From: Prosapia bicincta
Taxonomy: Eukaryota; Arthropoda; Insecta; Hemiptera; Cercopidae
Direction: 5' to 3'
DNA length: 64,000 bases
Assembly: GCA_036971475.1 (NCBI GenBank)
Contig: JBAIZL010000002.1
Location: 169,481,024-169,545,023, forward strand
The notes under the pieces: generated by a model
Told to the model about the DNA's origin: nothing
Database searches by the model: none
What the model saw: only the letters and a program-made list of their open reading frames with translations
Part shown: positions 1 to 11,650 of the stretch, in pieces
Position numbering within the stretch: position 1 is the stretch's first letter
Layout of the letters: each line of letters starts with the position of its first letter
Made by a program: the position numbers and the translations under genes

Positions 1-92
1 GGCAACAATGTCTGACCTCTTTTCTATTTCTGGAAACATTCCGATTGTTGACACAGCTGGTATTTCTGTAGTTCTTTAATTCTGTGTCCAAC

Positions 93-1169
93 CATGGAGA
101 AGTTTACTTGTGCCCAACGAGTGTTAAATGTTAAAACATTTTATCAGAGTGGATAAAGGTATGCGGCTGTAGTCAGGGGACTTTGCGGTGCTCTAGAATG
201 TAATGGAGCACCAAATGAATCAACAGTTCAGAGACTTAAGAAAAATGTATTTGAGAGAGGTTCAGCAGTCAATCTTAAAAGTCCTGAATATCATTATTCT
301 AACTGAAGTTAACAGAACATTGTGTTGGTTGGTGACACTGTAACTGTTACCCCAGCAAATTCAGTACATCGCCGTTCTCAACAATTGGGTTTAAGTTGTT
401 CTTCTAAGAGTTCTTCAGTACGATCTCCAATATTACTCCTATAAAATTCAGTTGATGCAACATTTGAAAGTGGCAGATCAGCAGAAGACACAGTTTGTTG
501 ACTGGGTATTGAGAACACGGCAGGAGTATCACAGCTTTGCAAACAATATCATCTTAAGTGATGAAGCATACTTCCACTTCAATGGATTTGTTAACAAACA
601 GAACTGCTTTATCTGGGGTTCGGAAAACCCTCGCTTGGTTAAAGAAAGGGAAGTGTATGCACAGCGAGAAACAGTTTGGTGTGGTTTTTGATCGGGCTGC
701 ATCATCGGCTCTTATTTTTTTGAAGATCAGAAAGGACAAGTCATGACAGTAAATGGAGACCAATACCGTACGATGATTAGGAAGATTTTATGGCATAATT
801 TGGATGGAATAGACCTTGACGAGCTGTGGATTCAGCAGGATGGTGCCACCTGCCATGCTGCTTGCAAAACATTTATATTGCTCCATGTTGCAAACGGTTC
901 CAAGATCATTTCTCGTAATTCTGACCATCAGTGGCCACCAAGGTCATATGGTCTTGACGCCTTGTGACTTTCATCTTTTGGGTCATATGAAGTCATTAGT
1001 GTATGCCAATAAACCACAAAACATCAATGGCTTGAAGGAGGAAATTCAAAGAGATATAGGGAAAATGGAAGTGAAAACTTGTGCAGTCATAGTGAATTTC
1101 ATGGACAGAATTGTTGGGTGCCAGCGCAGTAGAGGAGGACACATGCAAGATATCAATTTTCATACATGA
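93..1169 (+). pseudogene. Tc1/mariner-superfamily transposase relic
   Basis: Broken DDE transposase. An ATG at 93 opens MEKFTCAQRVLNVKTFYQSG, followed at once by a stop; the helix-turn-helix region up to about 430 is in several frames. From 452 the frame reads through the catalytic core: IILSDEAYFHFNGFVNKQN (first Asp), a TGA at 689-691 where the family has Trp (WCGF-stop-SGCIIGSYFFED), then VTVNG-type text and QQDGATCHAA (second Asp). A frameshift near 945-955 in the PPRS/DLTPCDF region moves the last part to another frame, ending RSRGGH..DINFHT at 1169. The layout matches the widespread insect IS630-Tc1-mariner proteins with a WGSENPR motif. At least two nonsense changes and several shifts make it dead. 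No terminal inverted repeat was identified; the 5' end may lie outside the window. Confidence 0.85.
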
Positions 1170-1388
1170 AATCAGAAGGTTAGATGAACATGTTGATGTA
1201 TTTAATGTAGTTTTTCATTAAAATAAATCTCTTAATTTGATATATCAAAGCTGGCGCTCTTTTTGAATCACTCTTTATATAAATAATATGTTGTAAAATA
1301 AACTTTCTACTTCTACCTATCAACAATAAACCTTCTTATAATATTTTAAATAATAAACCCAATAACCACAAAATAACTTTATTTATTC

Positions 1389-1431
1389 ACTTGATGTACA
1401 TTTCAGTTACAAGGTAACCATCTTCAGAAGT
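1389..1431 (-). ncRNA. Candidate hammerhead ribozyme, left arm of foldback
   Basis: Minus-strand mirror of the motif at 1690-1732. The box CTGAAGA reads as tcttcag at 1421-1427, stem III as atgtacat at 1394-1401, and stem I pairs actt (1389-1392) with aagt (1428-1431). The two motifs face away from each other in one palindrome. Confidence 0.45.
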
Positions 1432-1689
1432 ACTGAACAAAAAATTAATTTAATTTAAAATGTAACATATACAGCAAAAAAATATTGAGGTTATAACTTT
1501 AATTTTTATTTTGTCTTAAACATTGTCACTTAAAATCAGCTGATTTTTAATTTAATTAAGTAGCTGAAAATTAAATATCAGCTGATTTTAAGTGACAATG
1601 TTTAAGACAAAATAAGAATTAAATTTATAACCTCAATATTTTTTTGCTGTGTATGTTACATTTTAAATTAAATTAATTTTTTGTTCAGT

Positions 1690-1732
1690 ACTTCTGAAGA
1701 TGGTTACCTTGTAACTGAAATGTACATCAAGT
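1690..1732 (+). ncRNA. Candidate hammerhead ribozyme, right arm of foldback
   Basis: Stem I ACTT (1690-1693) pairs with AAGT (1729-1732). Box CTGAAGA is 1694-1700. One extra T at 1701 precedes stem II (G1702.T1716 wobble and GTTAC 1703-1707 with GTAAC 1711-1715). GAAA is 1717-1720. Stem III is the palindrome ATGTACAT (1720-1727), so it would work mainly as a dimer, and C1728 is the expected cleavage-site base. A mirror copy lies on the minus strand at 1389-1431. Activity is inferred only. Confidence 0.5.
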
Positions 1733-2092
1733 GAATAAATAAAGTTATTTTGTGATTATTGGGTTTATTATTTAAAATATTATAACATAGGCCACAGTTG
1801 CTCAAGAAATCATTATATATATAATAAACCTTCTTGTTCTACCTATCAACAATATAAACCTTCTCTTACCTATCAACAATAAACCTTCTTTTACCTATCA
1901 ACAATAAACCTTCTCCTTCTACGTAAGAACAATAAACCTTCTCTTTCTACCTATCAGTAATAAACCTTCTTCTACCTATCAACAATAAACCTTTTCCTTC
2001 TACCTACCAACAATATACCTTCTCCTTCTATTTATCAACAACAAACCTTGTTCTACCTATCAACAATAAACCTTCTCCTTCTACCTCTATCA

Positions 2093-3600
2093 AATACACC
2101 TACTAATATATTACTATTTCATTAACTTACTAACGGAGAAGTATTATTGAAAATTACCACAAGTAAAAGAATAAATTTTTAACATTTCAATTGTTAATGT
2201 AAAAGAAAATATAGGCTTTGTCTCTAGCTCCTGAGAGCGAGAAGCATAGACTTATAAGTGCACTAGTAGCATGGTCATGGAGCTCCTATTCAACTGAAAT
2301 AAATAAATTCATCAATTTCCTGGAAGTACATAGAAATTAAAAAAGGACAGAAAAACCTCTCTAATTCATCACAATGGGGACTCAGGAGGTGACAAATTTC
2401 AATAAAAGACCAATTACAGAAATCGTGAAATTATCATGTAATTCTGGGTAAACAGCATATAAATACTTAAATAGGTTTTTAATCTAAGTAATATTGTACT
2501 TACATTATTTAAGTCCGCCGAAGAACTCCACAACACTATTTAACATCACTATAAAACACTAGAAGTCACGAGTATAGTTGTAATTACAAATACAATATGT
2601 TACTCTTTTTTAATAATAGATGTAAAAAAACATATTACAGTACCTTGTAGGAACAATTACAATTATAGGAACTAGAAAGAAAAATTACAGTGTATTAAAA
2701 AATCTATTTACACTTTAGTTCCTAAAGAAGTCTCATTTTCTTTTATACTAAAGAATTATTTTCGGATGGTGTTATACTACGGAACAGTGCAGACGATGTT
2801 TGTTATTAGTGTAACGAATATGGTGACAAATTAAAGATTGACGAATTAGAGAGTTTCTACTGGATTTTCAAATAAAGTTCAGAACATGAGAAAGAATAAA
2901 GGTTATACAGCTCTGTCAGCTCTTTTGCTTCTTGAATAACTAAGTTTATTTTATAGATTTTAATAATGGAAGATAACACTTGTTTTTATGTTTTCTTTGA
3001 AGCTTCATTGTTTGTGTTAATTAATAAGTTCCAAAAGATTGTTAAAGTGCTGAAAAGCGAGTAAAATAACTACAAAAATATTTAAAACTTAAGCTATGAA
3101 TTTAAAAAAAATAAATTTATAACAGGTTTTCGTTCAGGTTGGTTATCAACATCATTATTATTGTATTTATACCAATACCCACCTCGCCGATATTTCAGAA
3201 AAATTTTACTTGGTAATGTAGAAAGTTCTTTGAAACATGGGATAGTAATAATAAAACTTGGGTATGACACTCCAAAATTTAAACTATCGTTATAAAATTA
3301 AAGTTTCCTTATAAAACTTAGTATTATGGTATATCACATTGCAATATACTGTATAGTAAAATCCGCTTAACGAAATACATGTGGCAGACCCAATTTTGGA
3401 TAACGTACAGAGACATATTTTAGAGAATAACATTTTGAGGAACGTCCACGATTGGAATTCATAATTAGCGCTTATTACAAGCACCAATAGCTCAAAGCAT
3501 TACAAGCTAGGCTTGTATTTAAAGAAATTCACGTAGTTTTCATATATATTGTATTGTATATTATGTATTGTAATACACAAATTGAGTTTTTTAAAGTTTC
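2093..3600. other. Intronic sequence, nothing recognised
   Basis: AT-rich, no open frame of note, no clear repeat. A stretch near 3350-3420 loosely resembles a pogo-type terminus but is not convincing. Confidence 0.6.
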
Positions 3601-3609
3601 TTGGTGTAA

Positions 3610-4425
3610 TCATCTTGAATTCACTGATTAAACTGATTTTAAACTACTTAACTAAGTGAATATGTAATTGCTTACTTGCTGACGCGTTTCAAAACGATCG
3701 TTCCTTTTACGAAGCTAACCCACTACTGGCGGCATTTTTGGCTGTTTACAAACGGTATGACAGGGTTGAATTTATGACAGTGGAGTGGGGTGAGGTGTCG
3801 GCGTCTTGTGTGATGTATTGGAAGAGGCTTTTGGCTTCAAAGTATGTGTGATCGTTTAATATATTTTCCCTGTCTATTGTGTAGTGTTTATAGATTTCAT
3901 ATTTTTCTAAGGTTGTTAGTTTTTTACTCTGTTTTAATGTGTGTAGAACATTTAAATTAGTGTGTATGTCGGTATGTGTGTGTTGGGTGTTATTTAGGTG
4001 TTTTGCGTAGCTGGATTTAGGGTTTGTTTGTTTTTGTTTAGGTAATGTGTTCATCGAAGCGTGTATAGAATGACCTGCCGGTTTGGCAGATGTAATAATT
4101 GGGACAATCGTTGCAAGTTAATTTGTAAATACCTGAGAGTTTGTATATATCAGTTTCTTTTTGAAAAGGTTGTATATGTTTTCTTAGAGTGTTTGTTGTT
4201 TTGTAGGATATTTGGTAATGGAGTTTTTTGAATGTGGAGGCTATTTTGTGTGTGTTTTATTGTGGTAGGTGAGGGATATGTATTTGTTGTTTTTTGTGTG
4301 GTGTGTTTGTGTGGCTGTTTGATGGTGTTCATGTTTGATTTTCCTGAGTATGTTGTCTATGAGTGTGTGTTGGTAGCCGTTTTTTAAGCGAAAATGAGTT
4401 TTTTAGTCTGTTACCCTGCTTCAGA
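3610..4425 (-). mobile_element. Penelope-like element (family B), 3' part
   Basis: Read on the minus strand. From about 4400 down there is linker sequence (LKNGYQHTLIDNILRK, then NKYISLTYHNKTH), then the GIY-YIG endonuclease start SGIYKLTCNDCPNYYI near 4140-4090, with Cys in place of the Gly of YIG, then QTGRSFYTRFDEHI. A frameshift leads into YAKHL..LKQSKKLTTLEKYEIYKHY and FEAKSLFQYI, with coding loss near 3746. The linker plus GIY-YIG order is diagnostic of Penelope-like retroelements. Stops at several points make it a relic; the reverse transcriptase is missing (5' truncation). A 3' tail at 3625-3745 includes gaaacgcgtcagcaagtaag (minus strand), shared with 25235-25330, 51195-51265 and 61310-61410. 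Confidence 0.85.
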
Positions 4426-5151
4426 ATCATATGTTAATCATGCTTATGTAGTTTGCTGGTACTTAGATGGATTAAAAATAAGAAATGAGAATATATAGTA
4501 TGTTTTATGGGTTTTTACTGGTACATGTGTTTAAATGACATTTAAACATACACATAAATAAAATAACTCCTGGAATAGTGAAATTTAATTTCACTTTAAT
4601 CCAGGAATGCTGTATTCACAATTTATTTCATTGTATATTGTTTAGTATAGATAAGTTGTTTTAATTAAGTTGAGTGCTATTGAGCAGGGTTTTGATAACC
4701 AAGATTTTATTGCAGCGACAAATTATTTGGTTAGTTGAGGTTTTTTTTAATAAAGCTTCCAAGGCGAGTTAACCAGTTGATAAATTAGTGAAAGATGTCC
4801 TTTAACCTCACGTTTAATTGTAATGTAATAACATATACTAAGATAAGGGACAATTCATTTGTAAACCAATTAGCTGACTATAAAACTTTATTTTATTTTT
4901 TTTTTGTAAAGAAATTTATTTCAACTGGATCAGTATTGTTCTGTTTTATGAACTCAAGACATCTTGAGTTTATATAGTTGTTTGTGGGTTGTAAAATGAG
5001 GCTATTTTTGTCTCTTTTTCAAAATTTTAGAGGCATTTTAAATGCTCTATTTCAGTGAAGTGTGAAATCAAATTAAAACCATCACTATTATTTTAACATT
5101 ATATTTTGGTTACAAATACAAAAATTAATTTTTGATGGGACTCTGTTTCAG
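4426..5151. other. Intron upstream of exon A
   Basis: AT-rich. It ends in a polypyrimidine-poor but acceptable 3' splice site (ctctgtttcag). Short open frames here have no coding character. Confidence 0.6.
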
Positions 5152-5228
5152 CGTTCGGAGTGTCATGCATAAGTACTTAGAGAAGAAAAATGAAGTAAAT
5201 TTCGACAAAATATTTAATCAAGTTTTAG
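5152..5228 (+). CDS. Gprk1: Exon A of GRK2/3-type GPCR kinase
   Basis: A 77-nt internal exon between the acceptor ctgtttcAG (5150-5151) and the donor GTGAGT (5229-5234). It begins with one base of a split codon (xxC, likely Ser), then reads [15 protein letters not shown] and FDKIFNQVL, and ends with G, the first base of a split Gly codon. This matches the N-terminal part of beta-adrenergic receptor kinases (roughly residues 38-64 of vertebrate GRK2), where the RGS-homology domain starts. The protein phosphorylates activated G-protein-coupled receptors at the membrane; the RGS-homology domain binds G-alpha-q in vertebrate GRK2. The next exon, 17.8 kb away, continues in phase. The first exon (MADLEAVL-type start) was not found and should lie upstream of the window. 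The symbol follows the Drosophila orthologue. Confidence 0.93.
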
Positions 5229-5863
5229 GTGAGTAAATTGATTAGAGTTTTTTTATTGTTAAAACGTTTCTATATAGCTATTTCTTTATTCATTTGCATG
5301 GTTACATTTATCATTATATTACCTTTAGTTTTTTTTTTGTATTCTATGTTTATGTAGAAGATTTACAGTAGTCTTGAAAATCTGAGTCCCAATTTTCTGA
5401 GTCTTTTTAGTTTTTTTCTATTTATGCCTATTTTACCTATCGAAAGGTGTCTGCGAAATGTTTAAAGCCATAAAGAAAATGTATCTGAAGTTCAAGAAAT
5501 ATTTATATCAATACAAAAAATATTTATATCAATAGGTCTTGCAAAGGAAATAAGCAAGGCTTCCAAGAAATGTTTATATCAATTCAGTATTTTTCTTCCT
5601 CCCCATTCTGTTGTATCATTCAGTTTACTAGTGTTCAACAGATTGGTGTAATACCCAACTTCTTAAGTTGTGTTTGAGTGTCCTTATCAGTTATGTTTAG
5701 ATGTCTGACAGAAGGTCAATGGGCCATAAATATCTTTCTTTATTTACCTGTAAGTTTTGACAGTCAACAAAAATCCCTTAGAAAGCACAAATGTCTAGTC
5801 TTGTGCATGACATATTAGAGAATAACCTCTCCTGAAGTAAACAAATCAATCAAACAAAGGACA

Positions 5864-5957
5864 CTCATAATTAGCTAGACACTCTTGATTAGTTAGAGAC
5901 TCATGATTAGCTAGACACTCATGATTAGCTAACGGACACTCATGATTAGCTAGACTG
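5864..5957. repeat. Short tandem repeat, about 20-bp unit
   Basis: About five degenerate copies of gacactcatgattagcta. Confidence 0.75.
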
Positions 5958-6009
5958 CTCTTTATTAATAAATCCAGATTGGGCTGTCACCACATTGATC
6001 TGGATATAA

Positions 6010-6114
6010 GGGGTTGTATTAGAAGTCCTATTTTTTCTAATGGACAGGAACTTATTTCTGTGTAATCCGAGGAGGTCTCGGTCCCATTTACATCGAATTA
6101 TCGAGACTCTACTG
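6010..6114 (-). mobile_element. Pogo-like MITE, one end
   Basis: Read on the minus strand from 6114 it starts CAGTAGAGTCTCGATAATT and continues through gggaccgag and ggattacacagaaata. This closely resembles the left end of the element at 46426. A TA follows at 6115-6116, as expected for pogo/Tigger target duplications. The other end was not recognised. Confidence 0.6.
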
Positions 6115-7100
6115 TACTACAAAATTGTTTTAAGAAAAAGGAAGAAATAATGTAAGACGAAGAAAAAGAAACTGATTATAATCTATTGACATCAGTAATT
6201 ATCTGTATTTCTTAATAATACAGAGCAGTTTCAAAAATGGGAAAATTTTGAATTCACTGGTAAAAAAGTGTTTTAATATTTGGTGTAAAGGAGATAATTG
6301 TATAAGAAGGTGAAATCAATCTTTATCTAAAAATAGGTAACAAAAATTGCCTTTCGCTCATTCATCTGGATAATGGATGAGAGTCAATAAGATGGAAGTT
6401 TAAGTAATATTAACCTGCTGTAAATAGTAACATATTTAGTAATTGATTAGTGAAATTAAAGATTTCAATGAATGCCAAATAAATATTTTGCAAATGCTGT
6501 GAATCGAAATTTAGTATTGTTTGTTGCTGAAAACTAGGCTATACAAAAAAAATGACTAAGAGTTTGAAATTATAGATAAACTTATGACATTGGGACAATA
6601 ACAAAGAGCGCTTAGTATGAACAAAAACATTTTGTCTCAGTACGATTTTTATAAAGTTAATTAAATTATCAATCCAAAAAGTTATTTATTTGTTAAATAA
6701 AAATGTTGGAATAGAAATTGTTTTAAATCACAGGAAATAAAGTTAAAACGAAAAAAGTATTGAAACTGCCAGAGAAATCAATTGATTTAAGAGTAGTTTT
6801 AGAAACTCTGTAAAAAATATGTCTGAGGTAGAGTAACATAATATTAAACTGGTAACCACAACATGATAACAAAATGTAGATTAGAAAATAAATAAAATTT
6901 CATTTAACTCAACCTTAAAACTTGTAGAGCTAATCCTATTGAAATAGTGTCTTAGTAACAATCACCAAAACAGTTCATATAAATTAATTGAAAATAAGAC
7001 AAAATGTGAAGAAATGTGTTGTAATGGCCTATATCAAGACTCTTGAAGCATCTAGGAAGAGTTGTAGGGTATAAACTCTAAACTCTAAACTGTAAAATAT
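6115..7100. other. Intronic sequence, nothing recognised
   Basis: AT-rich sequence without open frames, repeats or recognisable element ends. Confidence 0.55.
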
Positions 7101-7109
7101 TAAATAATT

Positions 7110-7560
7110 AACACCAAAACCCAACCTTTACCCTCGGAATGGAAGATAACTGCAAAATAAACTTTTTAGACCTTACAATCACTAAACTCATCAACAACAA
7201 ACACAACTTCAAAATGGACAGGAATCCAACAACTACTGATATCGTCATACACAACATATTTAATCACCTGACACAACATCAACACACCGCATATAAAAGC
7301 ATGTTATATCGCCTAACTAAAATATCTATGCTATAAAAAGATTACTACAAAAAACTTATTGCAATAAAATAAAATGCTAAACAAAGTAGACAGAAACACA
7401 TACTCATTGATCTTATACTAACAAATTTAAACACAAATAACAACTTCAAACAGTTACAATTTCAAACCACAAAACAAACAAATAATGCATCTCAATCATT
7501 TACCATAACATTGCCATTAACTTCAGAAACTCAATTGTCACGTATACTGTAATACAAAAC
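7110..7560 (+). pseudogene. Penelope-like reverse transcriptase relic
   Basis: The frame reads FTLGMEDNCKINFLDLTIT, then TTTDIVIHNIFNHLTQHQH and AYKSMLYRLTKISML, with a stop at 7334-7336. Degenerate text of the same protein follows (DYYKKLIAIK, then ILIDLILTNLN). This is the C-terminal end of the PLE reverse transcriptase (INFLDLTI.. and RLT..PMS blocks) just before the linker to GIY-YIG. Stops and shifts make it a relic. It is not obviously the missing half of any other PLE piece in the window, since the orientation and position differ from the minus-strand piece at 3.6-4.4 kb. Confidence 0.78.
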
Positions 7561-8095
7561 AATGGGTCTTAGTCTTGTTGATCTAGCCATTATGGGGATA
7601 TCTACTATCTATTTCCTTGTAATTTGCTAAAATTTCTTTTGTTTAAAAAGTTTCAACATTAATACTAAGCATCACTATCAGTTTAAATTTGAAATTACAA
7701 ATTCTAAGAGGGCTAGAAATATGTTTGATAAATATTTAAACCCAATTACAAAAATATAAAATGTATTAATAAATAAAACATTGTATAGTACTAAGAACCG
7801 ACGTTATCACCCAACTTGGTATAATTATTCATCCCTGTATAATGCTGTACAGCTAGGGAATGCATCTACATAGTTAAAGGCGGTATTTGTGTACGAAGAT
7901 AAGGATAGAATTTTGAATATAGATAGAATTAAGGTAGATAAAAGTTCTTAGTGAAGGGTGTCGCGTGTGCATCATCAAATATCTGAAGTAAACCTATTCT
8001 CTACTAGGTCTTAGAGAGGTTGTAAGAAGAAGAGTAAGGGAGGGTAAATGGTTTTAATTAGAATTAATGTTGTTTTTGTGTCCATGTACTTTTAG
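7561..8095. other. Intronic sequence, nothing recognised
   Basis: AT-rich. A short GC-richer patch near 7940-7985 was not identified. Confidence 0.5.
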
Positions 8096-8099
8096 TTTA

Positions 8100-8665
8100 T
8101 ATCAAAAGGCCACCAGCTCAGGAGCCATTTGACTGAAGAGAAGAGCTCTCAGATGTCCTTCTGTAGCACGATTCCTAATTTAAAAACATACAGCACGAGT
8201 GCAGGGCACTTGAAGATGTATTTCAGCGTTAGACCGACATCTGGAGAGTTTATTGCAAGGAACTTATATCCTGGTCTTGTCTGGGGGAATCTTCATCTTT
8301 CTGAAATGATTTGTTTTTAGTCTTGCAATGACTGATGTAAAATTTCTGGGGCACTTAAAGTCGGTGATAAGTGATCTCTTGAAGGTATGAAATATGAGTC
8401 TCTTTTGGGTCTCTGCTTTTGCATCTACAAGTGTAATGTTGTTACTCGGTTGCTCGTTTTCATAGAGCTTTTTGGCCAACTAGTCGGCACACTCATTGTC
8501 TTCAATATTTGCATGTGCAGGGATTCATTGTAGATGACATGATTTCCCCTTACAGTACAGACTCTGAAGCAGTACATTTATCACGGAGGTGAATTTTGTG
8601 TCTCACTTTCTTATTGCTTCTAAGGTCGATTTACAGTCAAAGAAAATGACCATCCCATCTGTTAG
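8100..8665 (-). pseudogene. LINE ORF2 C-terminus (RNase H) relic
   Basis: Minus-strand text reads VIFFDCKSTLEAIRK, stop, then LLQSLYCKGKSCHLQ-stop-IPAHANIEDNECAD, LAKKLYENEQP, and after the RNase H domain a C-terminal block VIARLKTNHFRKMKI, then EGHLRALLFSQMAPEL. The order D.KS..EAI / Q.IPAH / NE.AD.LAKK is an RNase H type I domain as found at the end of ORF2 in several non-LTR retrotransposon clades. At least three stops interrupt it. Upstream reverse transcriptase is absent or unrecognisable. It is a different family from the LINE at 14899-16640. Confidence 0.8.
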
Positions 8666-8669
8666 ATCT

Positions 8670-11410
8670 CAACCAATAACAGTCACTTATGTAAGAGTGG
8701 TAGAGAAGTCAAACCTTTTTGAGGCTGTGGCAACCCTTCTCAGTGGAAAGTCCAGTATCAAGGTTTAGAATTAATGAAAGAACATAATGCTCCCCAGCCG
8801 TAGGAAATTGGGAAAAATAATGGGATCGTTTGGCAGGGTAACCTGTTCTCAATCGGGATGATGAAAGGTGTTTACTCTCTACTCATTATTCCACGACCTA
8901 GGTTGAAGTCTATTTGTGGTAATAACATTCTTAAGCGTGTTTTTCATACAAAAAGAACTGCTTTATAACTGATATATTTACTTTTGTGCACTAAAAGCAG
9001 AATGTTTGGTTTTAGAAATTTAATAAAACTAACAACCAAAGTCCGTGCTATCATTGAGTCTTATTCTAGACCACTAAATGTAGCATTGGTGATAAAAAAC
9101 TGTAAACTTACACATACCCCCTGTGTAAGAGATTGTGTTATATGGAGGTAGTACACACAACCTGTGTTTCAAAATTTCAGTGTTTAAAGAATTTCTTTAT
9201 TTTGAGAAATTTGAAAGTCAACCATATCAAAATATATATATTTTTTTTTAATAGATACTGTTAATTGAGAAAACAGTGCTTGTAAAACTTTTGTACACAA
9301 AGTCAAATTATATTAACAGCACACAAAAATTGAGTTCCCACAGTTTGGCGCTTGAGTTTGACTGAGTTGTATGCACTTTTCAGATTTGAGAATGTCACAT
9401 GAATATCGTTGCTTTTAGTACTTTTGTTTATTTGTTGTTGATCAGTTGCTAGATAGTATATATTGTCTATGCAAGATCTTTCAGCTGATAGTTCTGCCTG
9501 GTCTTTTTATATTTTCGCTTTTATTTCTTTCTCAAGTTTTGCTTTTATTATCACCTCTTAATTGTGACCACCAATGAATCACACTCAATGTGACACTCAA
9601 TGAACCACCATCTCTTGTACTTGCTTCAATTTTTTGGTTGTAGAGTGAAATAATATTCACTTATGACCATTTTATAGGGTTTTCTATATTCAATTCTAAC
9701 TAAAGTAGTCTGTTGTAAAATGTCATATAGCTTCACATATCTGCATTTAGCTAAAAAACTCAGTGTTTAAACCAGCGCCTGTTTCTTGCTGATGGTTTAG
9801 ATGCTCTTAATTCTTTCCCACTTCTTGTATTGTTTTTGGTATGGATTTGTAATTTGTCATAAAGTGAGGTTTTGCCTCTGTTAAAAATTTTTGTAAAGTA
9901 CTCTTGGCATTTGTTTTTCCATGTATATTTAAAGTTTCATATTTATCTTTTGGACACTTTTCAATGATCTGTAAACATCAAGTGCAATCCAGAAGTTTTT
10001 CTATGCATTTTGCTGCTTACCATTCTTCCCTTTGGTCACAATGAATTTCATTTCTCATTTTGTAATTTTGATCTGTCAGTGCTTTTCTATTTAGCCAACA
10101 CACTATATACAAAGTATTTTATAATATTATACAATATATTCTTTCTAGTACAATTCTTTGTTTCTTCTTTTAAATTACCTGAATTATGATTTAAACCATG
10201 TTTTACCTCACCCAAAGCCTTCATGGATACAACTTTAATTCTATACTGATTCTCATTTGCTAATATGTCAAACTTAAACTTTGTTTGTCTTTAGTCCAAT
10301 CATCTTCTATACATTTCTTTCACTGATTCAGCTTTTAATATTTGTAGTCTATCTTTAGGTTTTTTATCTGTTTCATTGAAGATATTTTGTCCTTTTATTT
10401 GTATTATTTTGTGAACAACTTCAAATTAAAGTATTTATTTCAATAGACTTTACTGCCTCCATTTGTCTGTATGATGTCCACATCTGCTCTCTATAGTGAT
10501 AAGTCATTGAGCTAAGATTTCTTGAGGCTTAACTTATATTCTCATGTATTTCCAATTCTTTCGTCATTGTCATCCAATTTCCCTCTAAATCCTGCCTTCC
10601 ATTGTTTTTTTTTTATTTTTCTTTCTCTCCTGCTCAATTTTTTTGTATTTACAAGTTATTAAGAAAATACCTCTATTTAAATTTCTTTTTGTTGTTCAAT
10701 GAAGCTGTTTGGGGAAAATATTAAAGTTATTTGTTTCTACAGGCAGACACAAAATACAGTCCTGTAAACAAGAAAACACATTCATCAATATTTACAATAT
10801 CAGTAACTTAAAGTGTCTAATTTTATTCCAAACATTTGTTTTTTTTGTAATTTTTAGGTTTAAATAAAATTAGGTGTTGGGAGATTTTCTGTTTTTTTAC
10901 AATAGCACTTCAAACTGTTTAAAAGGTCTTTGTGCTATTCTGATTATTGGAATTGAGGCACATTTGCAAATTAATTCCAGCTATACCTAGTATGCTACAC
11001 CTAAAGTACTACAACTCGTCAATATTTTATATTTCTACTCACTTATATAAAAGAAACATTTTTCTCATCATAACAACTACATGTTATAGGGTTATAAAAT
11101 GTCAGGCTTTGATTGATCTCTAGAGTCCTCAACAGTTTTATTATCACAGTAAATTATAGGAATTATTAATAAAAGGTTTTCAGTTATATGGGACAACAGA
11201 TCAGTTAATTTTGAACCAAAATATTTCCTTTTAATATATCCTGTAGGCATTATTTTTGTTTGTTTACTAACTAATTACATAATTAATAATTCTTGAAGCA
11301 GTTGTCATAGTATTATTTTGCTTTGTACTTTTCAAGTAAGAAATAAGATGTAAAACAACATGTGATTGGCCAGTGCTGCTATTGTCATAGATTTGTTTTT
11401 AACTACACTT
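8670..11410. other. Long intronic stretch, nothing recognised
   Basis: AT-rich, stop-dense on both strands. No tandem repeat or inverted repeat was found by eye. Confidence 0.55.
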
Positions 11411-11414
11411 AATA

Positions 11415-11650
11415 TTATAAATAAATAAAACCTCTTTAACCACAAAAACTTTTATGTCTATGTTCTGGTGTACAGTTAGATCGTAAAGCAATCAATTCTT
11501 TTGAAGAAATACCACAAGTATAACTCAGATAGTTTGAGTTATTCTTATAGTAATTTCCTCTGAAGATGATTGCTTTGCATTTGAAATATACATCAGGACA
11601 TAAATATAGTAAAAACTGTTTGTGGGGGAAGAGGTTTTATTTATTTATAA
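11415..11650. mobile_element. Foldback element with hammerhead-like motif
   Basis: Imperfect inverted repeat: ttataaataaataaaacctc at the left and its complement at the right end, arms about 110 bp. The right arm holds the motif at 11556-11598. The sequence after it (11704-11745) resembles the tail that follows the PLE piece at 36.3 kb and the foldback at 46.2 kb. Confidence 0.75.
11556..11598 (+). ncRNA. Candidate hammerhead ribozyme
   Basis: Stem I TCCT (11556-11559) pairs with AGGA (11595-11598). CTGAAGA is 11560-11566, followed by one extra T. Stem II is TGC/GCA plus weaker pairs. GAAA is 11583-11586. The stem III segment ATATACAT has one mismatch to a palindrome, and C11594 is the cleavage-site base. 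Stem II is weaker than in the other copies. Confidence 0.42.

Larger units (their letters stand above)
1338..1784. mobile_element. Foldback element (long inverted repeat)
   Basis: Two arms of about 210 bp are near-perfect reverse complements, starting tataatattttaaataata at the left and ending with its complement near 1784. The centre (about 1550-1572) contains cagctgattttt mirrored. There is no coding sequence. Each arm carries one hammerhead-like motif on opposite strands. The element sits inside the 25-bp minisatellite. Confidence 0.85.
1296..2092. repeat. Minisatellite, about 25-bp unit, split by a foldback
   Basis: Irregular tandem copies built on ttctacctatcaacaataaa plus ccttctcc occupy 1296-1337 and 1815-2092. 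A 447-bp palindrome interrupts the array, so the array is older than that insertion. Unit length drifts by a few bases between copies. Confidence 0.8.

Noticed and set aside
3350..3420. agtaaaatccgcttaacg considered as a pogo terminus
   Set aside because: No matching partner terminus and weak similarity to the two pogo-like ends found.
3290..3487. 65-codon minus-strand frame
   Set aside because: No similarity and ordinary AT-rich composition; chance length.
4795..4977. 60-codon plus-strand frame just upstream of exon A
   Set aside because: Does not resemble GRK N-termini and lacks splice signals joining it to exon A.
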